Positions 1-5,033 of a stretch of DNA of 5,398 nt are shown here, one piece after another; positions within the stretch are counted from its first letter, which is position 1; each line of letters begins with the position of its first letter. Source of the stretch: Campylobacterota bacterium (GTDB taxonomy: Bacteria > Campylobacterota > Campylobacteria > Campylobacterales > SZUA-545). Where the stretch lies: positions 1 to 5,398 of the forward strand of contig PWVP01000177.1 of the NCBI GenBank assembly GCA_003561815.1. The letters are read 5' to 3'. Made by a program: the position numbers and the translations under genes. Below the pieces are notes generated by a model. The model was not told where the DNA came from and ran no database searches. It saw nothing but the letters and a program-made list of their open reading frames with translations.

Positions 1-883
1 CATGGGGGATGGAGGAGTCCGGTACGGGGATCACCATGTCCGCCTCGATCGGTCGCTCTTGATAGAGCAGACGGCCCAGCTCTTTTCGTACCGCATAGAC
101 GCTCTGGCCAAAGAGGAAGCTATCGGGCCGGGCGAAGTAGACATGCTCAAAGATGCAGTGTTTAGGCTGCGGCTGGGCAAAGGGGATCGAAACCGGTTCG
201 CTTCCGCGCTGCAAAATCACCATCTCCCCTGGCTCAATCTCGCGGATAAACTCGGCACCCACCAGATCAAAAGCGCAGCTCTCGCTGGCGATCATATACC
301 CCCCATCGGGCAGCTTGGCGATACTCAGAGGGCGAAAACCGTGAGGATCGCGCGCAGCGAAGAGTTTGGTGCGGCTCAAAAAGAGGAGCGAGTAGGCGCC
401 ATCGACCTGCATCAGTGCATCGAGAATGCGATCTTGCAATCTCCCCTTCTGGCTCCGCGCGATCAGATGGATCAGATTCTCGGTATCCATGGAGGATTGG
501 AAGATCGCCCCCTCGTCAATCAGTCGCTGGCGCACCACCTGAGCGTTGGGGAAGTTGCCATTATGGGCGATGGCCATCTCCCCGAGATCGTAGCGGGCAA
601 AGACCGGTTGCGCATCGAGAATCGAGTCCTCACCGGCGGTGGAGTAGCGGTTGTGGCCGATCGCGCTCTGGCCGGGCAGCCGGGCCAAAACCGAATCGTT
701 AAAGACATGCGAGACCAGACCGCGATCTTTAATGGTGGCGATCTTCTCGCCATCACTGACGCTGATTCCCGTGGACTCCTGCCCGCGATGCTGCATCGCA
801 TAGAGCCCCAGATAGGCGAGTTTGGCGGCGTTGGTACTCCCAAAGAGCCCCACCACCGCACACTTTTCATTCAGGCTACGCAA
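1..883 (-). CDS. purF: Amidophosphoribosyltransferase (glutamine PRPP amidotransferase), N-terminal 294 residues, runs off left edge
   Basis: PurF makes 5-phosphoribosylamine from PRPP and glutamine, the first committed step of purine synthesis, in the cytoplasm. The visible part is the whole Ntn-hydrolase glutaminase domain and the start of the phosphoribosyltransferase domain; the family is usually 450-500 residues. Seen: the nucleophile Cys8 followed by AVVGLFG, HRGQES (32-37), GHNRYSTAG (76-84), AHNGN (106-110), SMDTEN (131-136), RDPHGFRPL (178-186) and ASESCAFD (199-206). The start is TTG at 883-881, because an in-frame TAA lies at 898-896, no ATG or GTG comes before Cys8, and GGGGAG sits 6 bases upstream. 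This gives a seven-residue leader, MRSLNEK, which must be removed to expose Cys8, as in the Bacillus-type enzyme. Cys243 (KHCIFE) matches the position of a 4Fe-4S ligand in that class; the other ligands lie outside the window. It follows dapB by 27 bases, so cotranscription is likely. Confidence 0.96.
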   Translation of the reverse strand, partial: MRSLNEKCAVVGLFGSTNAAKLAYLGLYAMQHRGQESTGISVSDGEKIATIKDRGLVSHVFNDSVLARLPGQSAIGHNRYSTAGEDSILDAQPVFARYDLGEMAIAHNGNFPNAQVVRQRLIDEGAIFQSSMDTENLIHLIARSQKGRLQDRILDALMQVDGAYSLLFLSRTKLFAARDPHGFRPLSIAKLPDGGYMIASESCAFDLVGAEFIREIEPGEMVILQRGSEPVSIPFAQPQPKHCIFEHVYFARPDSFLFGQSVYAVRKELGRLLYQERPIEADMVIPVPDSSIPH

Positions 884-889
884 CCGCTT

Positions 890-895
890 CTCCCC
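890..895 (-). promoter_or_regulatory. Ribosome binding site for purF (supports TTG start)
   Basis: On the minus strand GGGGAG, preceded by AA, lies 6 bases before the TTG at 883-881. It falls inside the 27-base gap after the dapB stop codon. With the in-frame stop at 898-896 it leaves TTG as the only start that keeps the catalytic cysteine. Confidence 0.75.
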
Positions 896-910
896 TTATT
901 CTGCTGATGT

Positions 911-1678
911 TTAAAGTTGAAAGTAGTCTTGGATCGAGTAGAGGCCCGGCGGCTGCTTGATGAGCCACTTGCCCGCCTTGATCGCCCCTACTGCGAAGGT
1001 GGATCGGTTGGTGGCGGTGTGGGTTAGGCGGATATGCTCCCCATCACCGTAAAACCCGACCGTGTGCTCGCCCACCACATCGCCGCCGCGCAGTGCCATA
1101 ACACCAATCTCATCAACACTCCGCTCACCAATCACACCGTTTCGTCCACTCACGCGCACCTTATCCAGATCCAGCTCGCGCGCCTTAGCCGCGGTTGAGG
1201 AGAGGGTGAGTGCGGTACCGCTAGGGGCGTCCTTTTTATGGCGGTGGTGCATCTCAGTGATCTCGATATCAAAGTCGGGCAGCGCCTGAGCGGCCATAAA
1301 GACCAGTTTATTGAGAAGCGCCACCCCTAAAGACATATTGGTTGCATAGAGGATCGGCATCTTTTCAGAGGCCTCTTTCATCAGGTTCTGCTGATGCGCC
1401 TCCAGACCGGTGGTGCCGATGACCAGTGCCTTAGGCTCAGCCGCCATCGCCCGCTCCAAAAGCAGCTCTGTCCCCTCCGGGGAGGTGAAATCGATCACCA
1501 CCTCGCACGACTTTAAAAAGGTGGCCACATCGTTGCTCACCATCGTACTGGGCGGAAGGGAGAAGTCCAGCTCCTTGCGCACATAGACGCTTGAGAGCGT
1601 CTCTTTCGTGGCCATCAGGTGCTCTGAAAGGAGTCGCCCCACCCGGCCTGTCGCACCGTAGATCCCGAATGTTCCCAT
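911..1678 (-). CDS. dapB: 4-hydroxy-tetrahydrodipicolinate reductase
   Basis: DapB reduces 4-hydroxy-tetrahydrodipicolinate with NAD(P)H in the diaminopimelate/lysine pathway, supplying peptidoglycan precursor and lysine. At 255 residues it is complete and close to the usual 250-275. Seen: an N-terminal dinucleotide-binding loop GIYGATGRVGR (5-15), DFTSPEGT (63-70), GTTG (88-91), and the substrate-site signature EMHHRHKKDAPSGTA (142-156). In the signature, His144 and Lys148 align with the E. coli catalytic pair His159/Lys163. The later GEHTVGFYGDGE stretch (203-214) is also typical. The start is ATG at 1678-1676 with GAAGGA about 5 bases upstream; the start overlaps the trxB stop by one base (TGATG), which implies translational coupling. 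purF follows after 27 bases. The dapB-purF pairing is one I recall from Campylobacterota. Confidence 0.97.
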   Translation of the reverse strand: MGTFGIYGATGRVGRLLSEHLMATKETLSSVYVRKELDFSLPPSTMVSNDVATFLKSCEVVIDFTSPEGTELLLERAMAAEPKALVIGTTGLEAHQQNLMKEASEKMPILYATNMSLGVALLNKLVFMAAQALPDFDIEITEMHHRHKKDAPSGTALTLSSTAAKARELDLDKVRVSGRNGVIGERSVDEIGVMALRGGDVVGEHTVGFYGDGEHIRLTHTATNRSTFAVGAIKAGKWLIKQPPGLYSIQDYFQL

Positions 1679-2634
1679 CAGTTTCCTTCGTTTTTGGCTT
1701 TTTCTTCGTTGATGTAGGCGATCGCCTCCAGTGCGGCAATCACACCGTCAGAAGCGGCGCAGACCACCTGTTTGGGCGCGTGCTCGCGCACATCACCGGC
1801 AGCAAAAAGGCCGGCAACATCGGTGTGCATTCGCAGATCAACCTTCACTTCGCCCCACTCGGTGGTCTCACACAGATAGTGGCCCCCCTCTTGCAAAAGG
1901 GCGTTGTTGCGCACAATCCGGCCCACAAAGATAAAGACCCCCGGCACCGGCAGATCCCGCTCGCTGCCATCTTTGAGGGTGACCTTCAGGCCGGTTACGC
2001 CGGACTGATCGCCACACACCTCCGCTGGCTTCGCCTCCATCACCAGCTCCACATTCTCCCGGGCTTTGAGCCGATCGACCATGGCTGGCGGTGCACGAAA
2101 CGCATCGCGGCGGTGAATGACATAGACTTTTGAGGCGAGATCGGCCAGATAGAGCGCTTCTTCAATCGCCGTATCGCCACCGCCAATCACCGCTACCTCT
2201 TTACCTTTATAAAAGAAGCCGTCGCAGGTGGCGCAGGTGCTCACACCGCGACCGAGAAACTCCTTCTCACCGGCAAAGCCCGCCATTTTGGGCACGCTCC
2301 CGGTCGCCACCAGCACGCTGAGCGCCTCATGGGTTTTGCCGCTGACCATCGTCAACAGAAATGTCCCATCCTCACGGCGGGTGATGCGCGCCACCTCGTC
2401 CATCTCGTGACGCATCCCAAAGCGGGTCGCCTGGGGCAGCCAGCTCTCCATCAGATCCATGCCGCTAACCACCTCCAGCTGACCGGGATAGTTCTCGATC
2501 TCGCTTGATTGGGTAATCTGGCCACCGGGCATCCCCGGCTCAAACATCGCCACCTCTTTCAGGCCACCACGACTGGCGTAAAGACCCGCTGCCAAACCGG
2601 CCGGGCCACCGCCTATGATTGCAAAATCCAACAT
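1678..2634 (-). CDS. trxB: Thioredoxin-disulfide reductase
   Basis: TrxB is the cytoplasmic FAD enzyme that passes electrons from NADPH to thioredoxin. It is 318 residues, the usual length for the low-molecular-weight class. Seen in order: the FAD-binding GGGPAG loop (8-13), GGQI (37-40), the redox-active CATC (Cys134, Cys137) followed by Asp138, the NADPH-binding GGGDTA (151-156), the 2'-phosphate motif HRRDAFR (174-180), which favours NADPH over NADH, and the C-terminal FAD motif GDV (280-282) with the following QVVCAASDG. All key residues are present. The start is ATG at 2634-2632 behind a very strong Shine-Dalgarno, AAGGAGG at 2646-2640. Part of that site is inside a short inverted repeat (see the leader entry). 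The stop overlaps the dapB start by one base. trxA lies upstream, with one small membrane-protein gene between them. Confidence 0.97.
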   Translation of the reverse strand: MLDFAIIGGGPAGLAAGLYASRGGLKEVAMFEPGMPGGQITQSSEIENYPGQLEVVSGMDLMESWLPQATRFGMRHEMDEVARITRREDGTFLLTMVSGKTHEALSVLVATGSVPKMAGFAGEKEFLGRGVSTCATCDGFFYKGKEVAVIGGGDTAIEEALYLADLASKVYVIHRRDAFRAPPAMVDRLKARENVELVMEAKPAEVCGDQSGVTGLKVTLKDGSERDLPVPGVFIFVGRIVRNNALLQEGGHYLCETTEWGEVKVDLRMHTDVAGLFAAGDVREHAPKQVVCAASDGVIAALEAIAYINEEKAKNEGN

Positions 2635-2636
2635 CT

Positions 2637-2686
2637 GTTCCTCCTTCTATCTAGGAACCCCACAGGGGCTGTTTACGCCCCGTAAA
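2637..2686 (-). promoter_or_regulatory. Possible structured leader of trxB: three packed inverted repeats, the last over the ribosome binding site
   Basis: In the 92-base gap before trxB the transcript can form several short hairpins. The first is UUUACG-GGG-CGUAAA (2686-2672), a 6-pair stem. The second, GGGGC-7 bases-GCCCC (2681-2665), excludes the first. The third, CCCC-UGU-GGGG (2668-2658), excludes the second. The last is GUUCCU-10 bases-AGGAAC (2658-2637), whose 3' arm covers the end of the AAGGAGG ribosome binding site. Competing stems next to a start codon could tune translation, but each is short and might arise by chance. No T-run follows any of them, so they are not an ordinary terminator. 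Confidence 0.3.
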
Positions 2687-2726
2687 AGCGTCTGGATCTT
2701 AACACAACTTCACTAAGGAGGAGGCG

Positions 2727-3182
2727 CTAAAGCTCCAGGCGCAAAGAGTCCTGTTTGTAGAGTGTGCCGCCCTGCTGCTCCAGCACGATCGCCGTAGGTG
2801 AGCGCTCAATCCCGAAGCGGCGGAGGTAGTTTAGGAGGGTATTAATTCCAGCGGTGACATAGATCACCCCCGACTCTGTGGGCGCGCGGCTTTGGGAGAG
2901 ATCCAGGGCAAGTACCGGAAGGCTATCGGGGTTGTGCAGCCGCGCTAGCACCGACTCCACCGGCTCCTGGTAGCTGCTGTAAAACAGAAGCACATAGTGC
3001 TCGTTTTGGGGCACAAAAACCTGCTCATCGCCGGAGTAGAGGACCCACTCATTAAAATCGACAGTGTGAAAACGGGAGTAGAGGTGGCTATAGTAGGCGT
3101 AGATAGAGGCGACCATCAAGGTCGCAAAGAGCGAGGCGAACCAGATAGACCGGAATCGCCCGCGGTTTTGACAGAGGCTCAA
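2727..3182 (-). CDS. Membrane-anchored thioredoxin-fold-like protein lacking the CxxC, unknown function
   Basis: I do not recognise a named family. The 151-residue product has a short N-terminal tail with three arginines (7, 9, 11), one hydrophobic segment at about 13-30, and a soluble domain. By the positive-inside rule the domain faces the periplasm. The domain reads like a degenerate thioredoxin. LFYSSYQEPVES (66-77) lines up without gaps with DFWAPWCGPCRM of the neighbouring TrxA, putting QEPV where CGPC should be. FGIERSPT (123-130) lines up with TrxA FGIRSIPT and keeps the cis-proline (Pro129). About 20 extra residues lie between these blocks. The only cysteine is Cys4, in the tail, so disulfide exchange by the domain is not expected. 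The start is the TTG at 3182-3180, two bases after the trxA stop; no earlier ATG, GTG or TTG exists back to the in-frame stop at 3212-3210. No clear ribosome binding site is seen, so coupling to trxA is likely. Real coding is well supported; the fold is inference. Confidence 0.8.
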   Translation of the reverse strand: MSLCQNRGRFRSIWFASLFATLMVASIYAYYSHLYSRFHTVDFNEWVLYSGDEQVFVPQNEHYVLLFYSSYQEPVESVLARLHNPDSLPVLALDLSQSRAPTESGVIYVTAGINTLLNYLRRFGIERSPTAIVLEQQGGTLYKQDSLRLEL

Positions 3183-3184
3183 GC

Positions 3185-3502
3185 TTAGAGCAGTGCGTCG
3201 ATCTTCTGCTCAAACGCCTGTTTCGCAGCGGCACCGATAATGGTATCCTCCTGCTTGCCGTTTTTGAAGAAGACAATCGTCGGGATCGATCGGATGCCAA
3301 ACTTCACAGCGATATCCTGCTCCTCATCGGTGTTGACTTTGCAGATTTTGGCTTTGCCCTCATACTGCCCGGCCAGCTCCTCAATCACCGGCGCAACCAT
3401 GCGGCAGGGGCCACACCAAGGTGCCCAGAAATCCACCACACATACACCCTCTTTAATGGTCTCTTCGAAGTTTGAACTGTTCAGCTCGATCGCTTTACCC
3501 AT
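3185..3502 (-). CDS. trxA: Thioredoxin
   Basis: TrxA is the small cytoplasmic dithiol protein that reduces disulfides in ribonucleotide reductase, peroxiredoxins and other partners, and is recharged by TrxB encoded just downstream. It is 105 residues, the normal size. Seen: buried Asp24, the active site FWAPWCGPC with Cys30 and Cys33, the VNTDE strand-turn (57-61), cis-Pro74 in IPT, and the FFKNGK hairpin (78-83). Two further cysteines, Cys21 and Cys54, lie outside the active site. The start is ATG at 3502-3500, with AGGAG at 3512-3508 giving a 5-base spacing. It is the first gene after an 86-base gap that may hold its own promoter. The next gene begins two bases after its stop. Confidence 0.98.
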   Translation of the reverse strand: MGKAIELNSSNFEETIKEGVCVVDFWAPWCGPCRMVAPVIEELAGQYEGKAKICKVNTDEEQDIAVKFGIRSIPTIVFFKNGKQEDTIIGAAAKQAFEQKIDALL

Positions 3503-3532
3503 TTTCTCTCCTCTTTTCGTTGAAGTGGCTTG

Positions 3533-3541
3533 ATTATCACA
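3533..3541 (-). promoter_or_regulatory. Candidate extended -10 promoter element for trxA
   Basis: On the minus strand TGTGATAAT fits an extended -10 (TGn followed by GATAAT). It is preceded by an A-rich run (about 3542-3553). No -35 hexamer is seen at 16-18 bases; that position is GC-rich. The predicted start near 3526 would give a leader of about 25 bases before the trxA ATG, long enough for its ribosome binding site. Lack of a -35 with an A/T-rich stretch instead is known for Campylobacter-type housekeeping promoters, which fits the suspected lineage. Assigned by eye only. Confidence 0.35.
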
Positions 3542-3588
3542 CTTTTTTCTTTAACGGCCCCTGACGGCGGCGGCCTTACCAGCTCCTC

Positions 3589-4194
3589 TTATTGTTTATA
3601 CAGGATAAAAGTAACATCCTGCTCCAGATAGCCCTCATGGATCACCAAGCGCTCAGGCAGGAGCTTTTGGCACTCCCTTTTCACCTCCTCGACCGAGATA
3701 TCCAAAAAGCGCACATCCCCATGAATCGGCAGATGAATATTGAAAGCAAAGGCCCGATCGCAGAGGCTATAGGCAGCTTGGAGCATCTCAGATAGAAAGA
3801 GGCGCGAGCCAAAGGCGAAGAGTCCGCTGGCAAACACATAATCAAACTGACACGCCGGGGGGCGCACCAGGATATTTCGCTCCTCAAAGCAGACCCCCGG
3901 AAAGCGCCGCCGCGCCTGATAGATAAACTCCGGCACCACATCGTAGCCGGTGTAGTGGCACGCAATCGTCTCCTCTAGCATAAAATCGAGCAGGTCACCC
4001 AGGCCGCACCCGAGATCCAGCACGCGACACCCGCAGAGATCGCCAACGCGACTAAGCGCCTCAAAGCGGCGGCGCTGGTTGGCGCGACTGGTCCAGTGTA
4101 GCGCGCGGTGGCCCGGACCGTGTCGTTCATAGAGGCGGCGATAGATGCGGCGCTGTTTATCGACGCTGCGCTCTAGAAGCAGGCGGCGCATCAT
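3589..4194 (-). CDS. Class I SAM-dependent methyltransferase, substrate unknown
   Basis: The 201-residue product is a seven-strand (Rossmann-type) methyltransferase. Seen: SAM-binding motif I VLDLGCGLGD (58-67), the acidic residue after strand 2 (YTGYD, Asp85) expected to hold the SAM ribose, and the motif IV region FDYVFASG (117-124). The first 50 residues are rich in arginine (for example RRIYRRLYERHG and NQRRRFEAL), which could contact a nucleic acid or another anionic partner; that is inference. The substrate cannot be named from sequence. The first ATG at 4194-4192 overlaps the purU stop by four bases (ATGA). A second ATG follows at once at 4191-4189 and could be used instead. No convincing ribosome binding site is seen, so translation probably depends on purU. 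It is the last gene before the 86-base gap. Confidence 0.88.
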   Translation of the reverse strand: MMRRLLLERSVDKQRRIYRRLYERHGPGHRALHWTSRANQRRRFEALSRVGDLCGCRVLDLGCGLGDLLDFMLEETIACHYTGYDVVPEFIYQARRRFPGVCFEERNILVRPPACQFDYVFASGLFAFGSRLFLSEMLQAAYSLCDRAFAFNIHLPIHGDVRFLDISVEEVKRECQKLLPERLVIHEGYLEQDVTFILYKQ

Positions 4195-5033
4195 TCGAAG
4201 ATGATCGTCCGGTTGCCATGGATAAAGACCCGATCGTCAAAAACCAGCCGCAGCGCTTTAGAGAGCACCTGTTTCTCGACATCCTTGCCCGCCCGGGCCA
4301 TCTCCACGGCGCTATGGGTGTGATCCACCGGCAGGATGCTCTGGGCGATAATCGGCCCCTCATCGAGATCGTTGGTCACGAAGTGGGCTGTCGCCCCGAT
4401 AATCTTCACCCCCCGATCATAAGCCTGACGGTAGGGGTTGGCCCCGATAAAGGCGGGTAAAAAGGAGTGGTGGATATTGATAATCCGGTTCTCATAGCGG
4501 GCCACAAAATCAGGCGTTAAGATCCGCATATATTTAGCCAGCACCAGATACTCCGGCTCATAGGGCGCGATCGCCGCTACCAAGGCCGCCTCATGGCTTT
4601 CGCGGGTGTGGCCCTCGTGGCTGACATGGTGATAAGCGATCCCAAACCCCTCAACCAGATCGGCTAGATGGTCATAGTTGCCCACCACTGCCGCGATCTC
4701 AAACTCCATCTCATTGTAGCGGTGGCGCAGCAGCAGATCCCCGATGCAGTGGTGCTCTTTGGTCACCAAAATCACCACCCGCTTTTTGCGCTGGCGCTGC
4801 AGCCGGATCTGTGCGCTCTGACCCAGCGTGCTCTGCAGCTCATCGACCAGCGCCGCTCCTTCTGAGACCACACCGCTCACCTCGGTGCGCATAAAAAAAC
4901 GGTTGGACTCCTTCTCCACAAACTCGCTGTTCTGTTCGATATTCAGACCGTGCTGGAGCAAAATGCCGCTGACGGTGTGAATCAGCCCCTTCTGATCATC
5001 GGTTTCAATTAAAAGTCGGTAACGGTTTTCCAT
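4191..5033 (-). CDS. purU: Formyltetrahydrofolate deformylase
   Basis: PurU hydrolyses 10-formyltetrahydrofolate to formate and tetrahydrofolate, balancing the one-carbon pool and supplying formate, for example for PurT-type purine synthesis. It is 280 residues, the same as E. coli PurU as I recall it. An N-terminal ACT domain (about 5-80; DDQKGLIHTVSGIL, FFMRTEV) senses small ligands. The C-terminal formyltransferase-like catalytic domain carries VTKEHHCIGDLL (90-101), LAKYMRILTPDFV (165-177), the catalytic stretch INIHHSFLPAF (185-195) with Asn186 and His188, and LDEGPII with Asp224. The start is the ATG at 5033-5031, with AGGAA at 5043-5039 at 5-base spacing. Homology begins immediately there, so the frame's extension to 5150 is rejected. 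The start lies 29 bases inside the upstream cca-like gene, and the stop overlaps the methyltransferase start. Confidence 0.97.
   Translation of the reverse strand: MENRYRLLIETDDQKGLIHTVSGILLQHGLNIEQNSEFVEKESNRFFMRTEVSGVVSEGAALVDELQSTLGQSAQIRLQRQRKKRVVILVTKEHHCIGDLLLRHRYNEMEFEIAAVVGNYDHLADLVEGFGIAYHHVSHEGHTRESHEAALVAAIAPYEPEYLVLAKYMRILTPDFVARYENRIINIHHSFLPAFIGANPYRQAYDRGVKIIGATAHFVTNDLDEGPIIAQSILPVDHTHSAVEMARAGKDVEKQVLSKALRLVFDDRVFIHGNRTIIFE

Noticed and set aside
520..870. A minus-strand frame starting ATG at 870 inside purF
   Set aside because: It is a different frame of the same stretch. The true frame, starting TTG at 883, encodes the glutaminase domain; this one gives an Arg/Ser/Pro-rich shadow product.
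2..907. A 301-codon open frame on the plus strand
   Set aside because: It lies opposite purF, whose minus-strand frame has unmistakable family motifs throughout. The plus-strand product matches nothing I know, and such shadows are common in GC-rich genes.
1591..2133. A 180-codon plus-strand frame across the dapB/trxB junction
   Set aside because: It is antisense to two strongly conserved genes and has no recognisable domain or supporting ribosome binding site.
2650..2676. A promoter for trxB with TAAACA and TAGATA at 16-base spacing
   Set aside because: The -10 match is weak and adjoins the ribosome binding site, so transcription would begin in or after it.
3552..3580. A GC-rich inverted repeat (GGCC...GGCC) after the methyltransferase as a terminator
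   Set aside because: The stem is only four pairs with a poor inner match, and on the minus strand it is followed by an A-rich run, not a T-run. Termination here is not supported.
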